The notes under the pieces were generated by a model that ran no database searches, was not told the DNA's origin, and was given only the letters and a program-made list of their open reading frames with translations. Shown here in pieces: positions 20,953-31,649 of a stretch of DNA of 64,000 nt (positions within the stretch are counted from its first letter, which is position 1; every line of letters begins with the position of its first letter). The DNA comes from Sipunculus nudus (Eukaryota; Annelida; Sipuncula; Golfingiida; Sipunculidae): NCBI GenBank assembly GCA_026874595.1, contig CM049311.1, positions 16,827,676 to 16,891,675 on the forward strand. The letters are read 5' to 3'. A program made the position numbers and the translations under genes.

Positions 20953-23900
20953 TTGCGGATACATGAAGTCGCTTATCGACTGCCCGTTTTACATTTATAT
21001 TGAAGTAATAAGGTCAAAGGTCAATTTCATAGGGTCTTCGTTAACAAGATACTGGTAACATTTGAAGCCATTTAATGAACTAACACTTTCCATCAGTCAC
21101 ATTTGGCTAACCTACCGACAGGGGATTAACCTAAATGATTTTATAGTGAAAAACCTGACATTCAGTGAACATATAGCATTCACAATTCAGGAGTGGATTA
21201 GAAATGTTAGTACTATTTAGAAATAAATTCAAATCTTACTTCTCCCTAATTGCCTAATGTTCTATTCAATATGCCTACCCTTTACCCCTGTAGTGCTCAC
21301 CTGAGTAGGCTTCTAACAACATTCACCACTTTAGAACCTCCATTGCCCCCTGTTATTAACGTGCTTCTTTTAATCATATCGTTCTATTTTTATACTGAAA
21401 AACAGGATCTTATGTATGAGTTTTGGTATTCATTTTTTTTTTCTTATAAACGCTTTTTTTGGGTTTGCTTGTTAAATTTTGTTTATAAGACAGACTTAAT
21501 TTTTTAAATTATATCCTTATGAAACCAGCTGAAAGTCATTGAATAGTGAGAGAAAATGTTTGCAACTTTGGGAAATTTGGAAATGTATGCATAAATATAA
21601 CAAAGATATGCACGACATCATTCTTGCCACCCTGGGGGACGATGATCCATTGCAAAAACACATCACGTAAACCGGATTATGTAAATACAAAAGATAAATT
21701 AACCAGGTTTTTATCAGCGTGCGGAAGTGCGGTGGTAAAGGCAGAATTTCTGTGTAGGACTTTGGAAATTAGAACTAATATTGGTTAATTTATTCTTTTT
21801 GTATTGATAACTGCACATCTGCATGACGATAACATAATTTATATGAAAATCCCTTGGTTAATAAACTTAATTTTGTGCTCGGTGTTCAACCGTAAAACAA
21901 TTATAGGAGTTATTCCTGACCAGACTTTATAAGACCAACATCCTCCTAGTGACTAATATGTTCTCCTGCGGACGCATGGTATTGGTGCAATTCCTAAGAG
22001 CTAAGAATTTTCTTAAGCTTCAGTGATGTAAAATTAGCTTCAATATGTAATAAGGTACACTTCGTCATTCAATGTCACATTGGTGATTCTGAATAAGCAG
22101 GTCTCTGGAAGGGGGGCTATCATCATAAATATTGACATATAGAGTTTCGGTCGAAGTGTATCGAGAACAATTGAGAGCAAACGAGCAGAGAAATGAGGGT
22201 CGAATTTTCATTTAAAATAACGTATAATCTTATTTATGCATTTCTTAAAGGATATTGCCTGATATAAATGTATGATGCCCAGAAAGGTCATACATCTTCA
22301 TTAATATTGAAGGAAGCAATGTTGTTTGCCCGTAATGGAATATCACTTCTGTTTTCAGAAGTTTGTAAAAGAGGGACTATAACACATTTTGAAATATGAC
22401 TTAAAATACAACATATAACTTGCAAAGCACGTGCTTATTTGTGTTAAACATTCAACCAAGAAAAGCATGTATTATGTGCAATTATAAAGCTTACAGAAGT
22501 ATATTTATGTTACGTATATTACAGAATAGGGCGTGAAGGGTATGAAATTGTGCCGTAAGGTGTGTAAATCTGCAGAATAGTAACCCACTGTACAACAGTT
22601 ATAGAGAAGTTTAAATGCGACGCTGGGTATACTCTAAACAGTCATAGGATTTTATCGCATTTAAATATTAATTTAGCTTATTTAACTTATAGTTTATTCT
22701 TCCTTGAATCGTTTTGAATCCATAGCATCCATGGGAAGTTCTTGGATAATCAGGTTCTTATATCGGGTGCAATATTAAACAGATATCAAAGGATTGCTTG
22801 ATTCGATTGTTAATTATTCCGTGAGCGAAGCACATTCAGCTTTAAAATATTTTTTTAGACGAATCAACATCAGGACCTTGGTGTATTACGAAATATCAGA
22901 GAAAAGGAGCATGTAATTTAATATTGAAATACTCACCTTTCTTATATCAGTCCAATATAATGACATATATTTTACATCTCAGTGTTTCAACCTGGTTGAA
23001 CGTGTTTGATCTATATTGTATTCGATAACATATCTAAATTGTAATCCGTATGCATTGATCGGATAAACAAGTGTAATCGGGTGATGGACATTAAGATTAC
23101 CATGACCTATTTAAGTAAGACAAAGTATATGCGTATGTTAGAAACTATTATATGAAAAGAAAGTAGATGACCTAACTCTCAAGAGAAAGGCATTAAAAGA
23201 AACCACTGTGGACGAGATAGCTGTCATACAGAGATGCAAAATCACCAGCTTCTGGCAAAAATGCCATATTTCTATCCTGACTTAACTAAAAATTTTGTAA
23301 CCAGGATTTAGAAAATGTAAATTACAATAAAGATATTCTCACATTTCTCAAGTTTTGTGTAGAACTTTTCAATAAGATTATGAATAAGTTCTTTATTTTT
23401 AACACATATCAAACTTTTATGATATAAATATATATATTTAATCAAGGTCTGATGAAAAAAGTAAGAGAAATAGGACCATTGGTCGTAATTTTGAGGTGGT
23501 GGCTAAACCGAGGCGAGGTTTTACTGTTTGTCGATGTTTAACATTAGTGATGTTAAAAAATAGCCTGCTTCATTTGATTAATTTGTCAAATAATAAAATA
23601 AACATTTCAGAACCAAATGTACTAAAAAAATTATGTTTATGTGACTGAATCGATATAACATTTTGTTTCATCTAAGTTCTTATTTTGTTTCCTATTTGTT
23701 ATTTATATCAGAGTGACATTTGTAAGGAGCATATAAGCTTCCTTAAGCTATTGATTAAGAATACTAATCTAGTAATAAGAACAAAATGCGGGGAAGCCTC
23801 AGTCATATAGCTGAAATGAGGATACCTTTGTAACATAAGGAAATATGCATAATATTTTACATTTCAGGTGTTTACATCATAGCTATATTTAGAACAATAA

Positions 23901-24825
23901 GTCAAATTGAAACTTCTGATTGATTAAAACATAATATTTGCAAAATATGATGTGAAACATTTTAAAGAAATGAGGTCTGAGATTGGGAAAATCTCCTCAG
24001 TTTGTCTTATCAGGACCTACCCCCCCCCCTCTATTTGGTCAAATAAAAAATGTAAAAATTTAATCTCAGTCCGTAAAACACAAGTTAGGCACAAATAAGT
24101 GTAAAATAACCATTTGTATTTATCAATTTTAATCTTTCAGAAATTATAAAACAAATACAAAAGAACGGCAAATGAAAAAAAAAAAGATTCATCTGTTTCT
24201 ACAATACTGAGTTATCAAGGTATAAACTTTTAAAGTAAATGCACGCAGATTTATACATATCCGATCATGACTTTTCTTTATCGTAAAATAACCAGCTTCG
24301 GATCGAAGTGTTTGGGGCTCACAAACAACGTTCGCTGCCCTGATAAGTGTAGGGTAAATGCTTTTTTATATTGTGATTTCTGAAATGAGAGTATACCCTG
24401 TTATTTTATATCAGACTTGCGAAATTTTCAATGAAAGTGTTTACATTTTGAAGCACCATTTCGTCTTCCATCACTTGGCCGAGAAAATGTGTGTGTGGGT
24501 TGGGGACAATGATATGCGATGCTTCTGCACCTTTAAACTCCCAGATCAGAAGAAACCACACCCCCAAGGCAGCATAATATTTTACATCTAATATTATCAC
24601 ATACATATTTCTGCAAGACCCAGAATTAAGTTGAATTGACCCTTTTAAAATAAATGGACATTAAACTTGTACAGTCTTATTATTAAAATATTGTAAAAGT
24701 AAGGGTTTTTTTTAAATGAGGTATTATTAAAATTTCTTTATAATGGTAATATTGTTTTACATTTCAGTCAAAGTGTCAATTAAAAAAAAATAGTTTCTTG
24801 ACTTTTTCCAGTCAATTTGTAAAGA
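20952..24825. other. No gene recognised
   Basis: Long AT-rich stretch. Near 21150-21300 the text EWIRN-like and PNVLFNMPTLYPCS-like could be another eroded LINE tail, but it is not convincing. A C-run lies at about 24010. No exon with both splice sites was found. Confidence 0.45.
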
Positions 24826-27160
24826 GTAAGAGTGACGCCTTTAAGACAGACTTACTCGGGAACGCCAAAGAAAAAGTAGAAGTTAGACTAATTCGGGAAC
24901 GCAGAAGAAGAAGAAGTTGGACTGCCTCGGAAACACAGAAAAAGAAGAAGAAGAAAAACAAGAAGAAGAAGAAAGACTGATTCTTAAACGCAGAAGAAGA
25001 AAAAGAACGTCTTCATCGGGAAGAAAGAAGAAAGAGAATAAGAAAGACTAACTCGGGAACGCAGAAGAAGGCGAAGTACAAGAAGGAAAACTTACTCAGG
25101 GGCGCAGAGGGAGCAGAAGAACAAGAAGAATAAAGCCTAACTGTGAGATTTTTTACGGTCGGCCCCCACCGAGGACGAGCGCTCTGCAGGCTTAATGGGG
25201 ATACTGTGCCAATCAGTCGTGTTTCACTCACTAACGAGTGCGCCTTTCGGGGGTTCCTCGGTGTAATGACCCAGTCATGGGGATGACACGCACCCAGGGC
25301 CCGCAGGAGTGGTATACCGAACCTGGTTGATGCCAGGAAATATCGATCAAGCCCCCCTCACGTAGTCCGAAACCGGAATGGAACTCAGTAAAAGTACATA
25401 TTTTAAGTTAAGCAACGCATTAAAAAATTACCTCCACCAAAAAAAATTTAAAATTAGTTAAAAAAATAAGGTACAAGTCGTGACTGGAAAAGAAGAAGAA
25501 GAAGAAAATGAACAAGAAGAAAGACCAACTCGAGAACGCAGAAGAAAAAGAATATAGACTAACTCGGGAACGCAGAACAGGAGGGAGAAGATGATATTTC
25601 AAAGCGGGAACGTAGTGGAAGAAGAAGATAGGCTTATTTTGGAACGCAGAAGAAGAAAATGCTGAAAAAGATAGACTTACTCGTGAACGCAGAAGAAGAG
25701 GAAGAGAGGCTTACTCGGGAACGCAGAAATAGAAGAAGAAACTGAAGAAGAAGATAGACTCACTTTGGAACGCAATAGAAGAAGAAGAAGTTAATGGGGA
25801 AGAAGAAGAAAGACTTACTCGTGTATTGAGAAGAAAAAACAGAAAGGCCAATTCAGGAACGCAAAAAAAGAAGAAGAAGAAAGACCAGCCAAGGAACGCA
25901 GAAGAAGAAGAAAATATACCATCTCGGGGAGCAGAAGCAGAGGAAGATAAAAAAACAATTTTAGAACGCAGAGAAAGAAGGAGTAGAAGAAAAAGAAGAA
26001 GAAAAAGTAACTCGGGGACGCACCAGCAGAAGAAGTAGAAGGTAGACCAACTCGGGAACACAGAGGAAGAAAAAAAATATTAACTAACCTGAGAACGCAG
26101 AAGAGGAGGAAGAAGAATATATTGCAACGCGGTAGAGCAGTAGAAGAAGAAGATAAGCTTATTAGGGAACGCAGAAGAAGAAGATGATGAAAAAGATAGA
26201 CTAACTCGGGAACGCAGAAGAACAAGAAGGAGCAGAAGAAAGACTTACTCGGGAACGCAGTAGAAGAGGAAGAGAGGCTTACTCCGGAACGCAGAAGAAG
26301 AATAAGGAGCTGAAGAAAGACTTACTCGGGAAAGCAGAATAAGAGGAAGAGAGGCTTACTCCAGAACGCAGAAGAAGAAGATAGACTAACTCGGGAACGC
26401 AGAGGAAGGAGAAGGAGAAAGAGAAGAAAGAATAACTCGGGAACGTATAAAAAGAAGAACAAGAAAAAAAAACAAATTTGGAACGCAGAAGAAAAAGAAG
26501 AAGAGGAAGAAAGACCAACTCAGGAACGCAGAAGAAGAAGAAGATATACCATCTCGGGAAAGCAGAAGAAGAGGAAGAGGAATATGAAAGATCAACTTGC
26601 AAACGCAGAAGAAGAATGAGTAGAAGGCAAAGAAGAAGAAAGACTAACTCGGGAACGCAAAAGAAGAAGAAGAAGGAAGACCAACTGAGGAACGCACCAG
26701 CAGAAGAAGAAGAATATTTACTAACTCGGGAACCCATATGAAGAAGAAGATAGACCAACTCGGGAACGAAGAAGAAGAATAAGAAACGGTAGAAAAAGAA
26801 AGACCAAATCGGAATCTCAGAATAAAAAGTAGAAGTAGAACATATTAAAACTCGGGGACACAGAAGAAGAGGAAGAGGAAGACAGGCTTACGATGGAATT
26901 CAGAAGAATAAGAAGAAAATAGACTAACTTGGAAACGCAGGAGAAAAAGATGAAGAAGATATGCATTCTCGGGTCGCAGAAGAAGAAGGAGAAGAAGAGT
27001 ATCGACTTACACGGGAATGCAGAAGAAGAAAAGAAGAATAAGAAGAATAAGGAAACGAAGAAGAAGAAGAAAGACTTACCAGGGAACGCACAAGAAAAAG
27101 ATGATGATGAAAAAGAAGATAGATTAACTCGTATATATAGTAGATGAAGGAGGAAAAGAT
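24826..27160. repeat. 2.3-kb GAA-rich purine tract with a recurring ACTCGGGAACGCAGAAG motif
   Basis: The + strand is almost entirely purine apart from a recurring separator of the form GACTAACTCGGGAACGCAG, repeated dozens of times every 30-60 bases between (GAA)n runs. Variants include ACTTACTCGGGAACGC and CCAACTCAGGAACGC. Open frames on both strands (Lys/Arg/Glu-rich on +, Ser/Phe/Leu-rich with VPELV on -) follow simply from the repeat and are not genes. It is a degenerate minisatellite grown on a trinucleotide repeat and could adopt triplex (H-DNA) structure. Confidence 0.92.
25145..25375 (-). repeat. GCAGGTCCTGGG dispersed repeat, copy inserted in the GAA tract
   Basis: This non-purine island interrupts the GAA tract. 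Read on the minus strand it contains CCTGCGGGCCCTGGGTGCG, CATCCCCATGACTGGGTCAT, AGGCGCACTCGTTAGTGAGTG and GCCTGCAGAGCGCTCG, then CCGACCGTAAAAAA. These correspond in order to the copies at 34165-34620 and 63195-63640. It is an insertion of a dispersed repeat into the minisatellite. Confidence 0.75.
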
Positions 27161-28419
27161 AGACTACCTTATTTATCACCTAACAAAGAACCCTTGGCAC
27201 TTCGACAATAAACTTAATCCCTGACTACTTTTTGCCTCGACTATACAATAACACGTTAATATACTGTTTATTTTTATAATTATTAGTCAAAATAATATCA
27301 TTTTTTTTTTATTTATATTTGATTTTCCTTTCATGAATGTCGTCTTACCCAAGGAGAGTCGCAATCTCCGTTGCCTTGATAATAAAATGTGACCTTGCCG
27401 TCCATGCAATCACAGAAATAATCGAACTACAATGAAATAACACAACATAAATACCTTCCTATCACTTGTTACAAATTTACTGTACAAATATATTTGTGCA
27501 CCCTACTTGTGAAAGCGATAGGAATTGATGACATATTATTTATTTTCGAATACAATATAACACAGTTAAATGTTTATGAATAGTAAACATTTCTTATGCT
27601 CCTCTATAATTCTTAATAACAAAAGAAACTCCTCAGGTGTTACACACGGCAAAAATCAAAGATATTATTCATTGAATATCCAAAGATGTATACAAGGAAA
27701 GTATCATTATATCACGAAAGGTAACGTAAATATTTAACGGCTGTAGGATCAAGTATTTCAGATTAAGGTTTATAAAGCTAATTCCGCAGTGTCATTAAAT
27801 ACTACAGGAATATAAAATTGAAATGTGTTAATTTTGCTATTCAAACAAAATGGCTTCATATTTTCGTATCTGATACATGTTTTGTTCAATACATAAGTTT
27901 ATATATCAAAAAGGACTTTGTTTCCGAACGAAAAATATTATAATCGAGGGCTTGTGTGATTTGCCGGATCCTTGTTGCATTGTAAAATATTCGGGTCGAC
28001 TGTTGCTACTTGATGTATGACAAGCCGGTGTTATAGCCCGCAGACTGCTGAAAGTGATAACTACTAATATGTTTCTAACCCATAAAACAATCTTATGACG
28101 TTTGACACATCGGAATACGTGTTTTCCTAATCGCAGGTGATATCAGGAAATTGTAAATTGCAGTTCAAAACTAAGGTTGCTCTTTCTTTTCTGTAAAGAA
28201 AATATACGTTGAATATTTGCAAACACATGGTTAGTAAGTCGGCTGACCCAGTTTAAAATAAACATTTCAAGTTTACAGTTTTTCATTTTTCAGATTTTGT
28301 TATATTTGCAGGAACGTACGGTTTTTATTATTCATGTGTTATTACATTTTATATGCATTTTTTAGTTGGACAAAGAACATGTATTTTTTAATTTTAGGTT
28401 AGGTCTAGGTCGACGGGTC
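27161..28419. other. No recognised feature
   Basis: AT-rich, apparently unique sequence with no supported exon. Confidence 0.5.
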
Positions 28420-28660
28420 TTCTGGTGCTAGTGAGAGGTCAGCATATTAGTTCAGTCCTTGCATTTATGTTTGTATATGCATGGGTGTATATATGTGTAT
28501 GTAGATAAACATATGTAGGCGCGGATCTGGTGCTAGTGATAGGTCAGCTAATTAGTTCAGTTCTTATATATACGTTTTTGTATGTAGGTGTGTATGTTTA
28601 TGTGTATATGGATATACATATGGATGAGGGTGTCTGGTGCTTGGAAGAGGTCAGCTTATT
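28420..28660 (+). repeat. Three tandem copies of a unit of about 105 bp
   Basis: Copies start near 28420, 28525 and 28632. Each has (TC)TGGTGCTxGxxAxAGGTCAGC followed by TATTAGTT-AGT and then a T/G/A-rich stretch with GTATATG words. The third copy passes into TA/TATG low-complexity DNA. Confidence 0.85.
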
Positions 28661-28719
28661 AGTTAAGTGTATGCAATGGACAAGATATCTATTGTCTCGT
28701 TTCAGTACTTGTTTATGTG

Positions 28720-28779
28720 TTTGAATATGTATCAGTGTATAAATATGTATCTGTGTTTAAATGTATATACCTGTATATT

Positions 28780-28813
<34 letters not shown>

Positions 28814-28960
28814 TATATATGTATATATATGTATGTATATGCGTATGTAAGTGTGTGGATATATGTGTATGCATATGTATGTTTATATGTATATATGTAT
28901 ATATATATATATGTATGCGTATCCATCTTTATGTATTTCTATTTGTATGTAACTAATGTG
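28720..28960. repeat. TA/TATG/TGTA low-complexity region
   Basis: A mixture of (TA)n and GTATATG/TATGTA runs. Tyr/Ile/Cys-rich open frames on both strands here are by-products of the repeat and are not genes. Confidence 0.92.
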
Positions 28961-29837
28961 CATGTATATTTACTCATACAAGATATCTATATATGGCTGT
29001 TTTCTTAAATGTTCATACGACGTAGATAATTTTGCCATTTTTTGCTAGAAGAGTTGTCTAGAGGTTATATCTTTGGACTATATATATGTTGATTTCACAT
29101 AATTATGGTCATTATTAAAATATGTTTAATTTTCTTTTGTGCTAACAGCACCGAGCATGGTTAAGTAGGTAGCAAAAACTGGGAAATATGTTTTGATTTT
29201 GCAATTTTATGTATACTCCTTTTAGAACATTATTGCTTGTACCATTTTGAGCTGTATAAAATCACGCATATTTGATGGAACTGTCTTAAATTTGTGATTA
29301 CATATTTGCACGTGGTCGAGATTGGTCTCTCCTTGGATACAGTTTTGCTGCCGTGAAAATATATAGATTTTTTCTTCACGGTTTTTCCTCATAAATGTTT
29401 TACAATTCACTTTAAGCCACTTAAACTTACTGGATATTTTGATGTTACTATTATATTGTTGGCAAATACGAAAAGGCATGTCAATTATTTAACCTGGCGA
29501 TGGATAGATACATCCTAAATTTTTAAGCTGACCCAACTGGATATCGTCATCCTGTAAACGTCAAAATTTTTCCATTAATGCATCTGCTGGCGGATCACCT
29601 GGACAGCCTAAAATATACTTAGATATAATAGAATGATACACTCATCACGAATTAACGTGTGATACATTCTGTTGATATTCTCAGATAAATATATTTAGAT
29701 AAAATCAACTATTACAGAAATAACGTTGTTTCAATTTCTCTGAGCTTGACGATACGTTATGATTGTCCTTATTCATAGTTCTAGAATACAGAACATTTAG
29801 AACAAAATATATCTGAATTATCTTTTATTTTATTCAG
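28961..29837. other. Intron-like sequence upstream of a candidate terminal exon
   Basis: AT-rich with no repeat recognised. The last 20 bases are the T-rich acceptor tract ATCTTTTATTTTATTCAG. Confidence 0.5.
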
Positions 29838-30135
29838 AATGGGAGAAGGTGAGTTTTAAGAAGAAATTTGGTTGTGGAAATATGTGGATCATTTCTATAC
29901 CTGTAGCTGCTGCGATTGTATTGTTCGTTCTCTGGAAAAAATACTTTATCCCCTATACAATAATTTGTAATAGAATTTTCTCTGTTTTCATAGTCAAAAC
30001 ATTCAGCACTAAAGAAATACACCTGAAAAATATTGCCATTGTGCTGCTACTTTACTAAACCTACAGGACAACTCGTTAACAAACAGGCAGACCGTGGGCT
30101 GTCTCCCACCCCAAAATAAAACGAGTCCTCATTGA
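29838..30135 (+). CDS. Candidate terminal exon encoding a transmembrane helix
   Basis: The acceptor TTATTTTATTCAG is good. Phase 1, the phase used by the Thr-rich exons, reads WEKVSFKKKFGCGN, then a hydrophobic stretch MWIISIPVAAAIVLFVLW of about 18 residues, then KKYFIPYTIICN and a short tail ending in TAA at 30056-30058. An AATAAA lies at 30115-30120. This would fit the membrane anchor and short cytoplasmic tail of a single-pass surface protein. Basic residues lie on both sides of the helix, so topology is unclear. A GTGAGT occurs 11 nt into the exon and could make it something else. It lies upstream of the 40-48 kb Thr array, so it would need another gene or a different locus order. Confidence 0.35.
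30115..30120 (+). terminator. Possible polyadenylation signal
   Basis: A canonical AATAAA, 57 bp after the stop of the candidate transmembrane exon. In AT-rich DNA this hexamer is frequent, so it supports the exon only weakly. Confidence 0.25.
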
Positions 30136-30831
30136 AAACAACAGGGAGCATTGTCGATATTAAATACAACAACACGCCTGGCATATGAGTTAATACATTA
30201 AACTTTATTGAATCAAATAATATTATTAAAGCTTAATTTTTGCAGCAAGTTACGGATTTCGCATAAAAGGTATACATTTGGGCGATATATATTCCTCGAG
30301 CCTATCCCCTATGCCCAAAATTGCAACATGTTGATAAATCGCTGCCATCTTTCAGAGCGTATTGTTACACAAGACAACGTTTACTGTAAGCAAAGCACGG
30401 ACAGACTGGCCCCTTGTGCGATAATATATTTCCGATTACTCTATTATTGTTATATGCCGTGACTTTGATCACTGCAGAAGAGAAAATAGGGTACGAAAGC
30501 CATTCAGGCTATACGATTGAGCTAGAATCTAGTTTCTAATAACGAATCATCGCAAGAGGCACGGGTCCACAGCAAGCTAACGAAGGATTAAATATCTGCA
30601 CATACAAATAAATTTTCGACGGACGCCATGACACTTTCCAGTCAAATAACGAACAATATCTGATTACAAGAACCTTTGGCATGGATAAACGTATTAGATC
30701 AACAAATGTTAACTGATCAGCGGCACAAATATAACATAAATCCTTGAACAGGTTACCGCAAAATACTTCCATGTTCGTAGCGCAAACGCGCCGATCGGAG
30801 TGATCCGCATGCAATGTATAAATACATTTAC

Positions 30832-30927
30832 CTTTAAATTAACAGTGAGGGAAAAGAAAAACAGGATGCTGAGGCTGACTATGAAAACATAATATATAGA
30901 AATGTGCATCACAGTCCGACTCAGCAC
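30832..30927 (-). CDS. Possible first coding exon with a signal-peptide-like sequence
   Basis: On the minus strand an ATG opens a frame of 32 codons (MLSRTV, then MHISIYYVFIVSLSILFFFS and LTVNLK) ending at AAG|GTAAAT, a fair donor. The hydrophobic core of some 15-18 residues after a short polar start is what a signal peptide looks like. No promoter or transcript evidence is visible, and no downstream minus-strand acceptor can be tied to it. It could be chance in AT-rich DNA. Confidence 0.2.
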
Positions 30928-31453
30928 AGATGTATAAAGCAGTGGCAGTCCGAATTACTACGTCGGAAAGAAGTGCATAACTATGGCGACAAAAGCGGGG
31001 GCAAAAATATCCACGAACAAATCATATAGTTGAATAAGGATATTTAATGGCACTAATGACCGGAACGAGTAAACAAAATGTACAGAAAACCTAGTCGAAA
31101 CATACTGAGTGGATCAACCAATTTCACGTTTGGATGACGCCCTCGTTAAAATGACTGCCAGGAAGCCTTGCAATATCGTTCCGCCGATCGCTTGTGTTTA
31201 CTTCATCAGTCAAAAGAAACAATTCAAAATTGTTTAACTTGCGGTATATACGGCATAGGCAAAGGTTAATTAGAAATTACTCTGCTCATCGCTAGGGCTG
31301 GAGAACTCGAAATACATTAATTCACTTTACCGCTTTCTTTTTTTACCGGACCGAACAGTTGGAGCACTATAGAGTTAGCTATAGGCAAGACAAATATCAA
31401 GAAATGTTATCATAAGTAAATTTTATCAGGAGACAGTTTATATGAAAACTTAC

Positions 31454-31559
31454 CTCTAAGACATTCCTGTTTACGGTCAATGACTACCAAAGTCGTCAAA
31501 CGTTCAAGAAAGCCCTCGTGAAAAAAGTTTGAATTCTTGCGGGTGCTACCCCGTAGCAT
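31454..31559 (-). CDS. Possible 5' exon with a strong donor
   Basis: The minus strand is open for 35 codons from an ATG (MLRGSTRKNSNFFHEG, then FLERLTTLVVIDRKQECLR) and ends in phase 1 at TAGAG|GTAAGTTTT, a near-perfect donor. The frame stays open upstream to another ATG at 31640. Local composition is less AT-rich, with several CpG dinucleotides, unlike neighbouring DNA. It could be the start of a minus-strand gene. No domain is recognised. Thr exons on the same strand lie both upstream (38.6 kb) and downstream (13.9 kb). Confidence 0.25.
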
Positions 31560-31649
31560 GGCACAAGAAAAATGATTTATCACATGTTGAACCCGGGAGA
31601 CGCGTGCGCAGTAGAAAACTAAGCTTCCGAAATATGTCAACCTTCTTTA

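Noticed and set aside
24798-27179. Many open frames of 60-159 codons on both strands, rich in Lys/Arg/Glu or Ser/Phe/Leu.
   Set aside because: They follow from the purine-rich GAA minisatellite and change frame with the repeat; no start context, splice sites or domain.
28667-29008. Tyr/Ile/Cys-rich open frames across TATG repeats.
   Set aside because: Low-complexity translation of TA/GTAT repeats, present on both strands.
30356-30385. A 30-nt stretch between TTTCAG and GTAAGC, phase 1 RIVTQDNVY.
   Set aside because: The acceptor tract is weak and it lies right after a candidate terminal exon; chance pairs of this quality are common.
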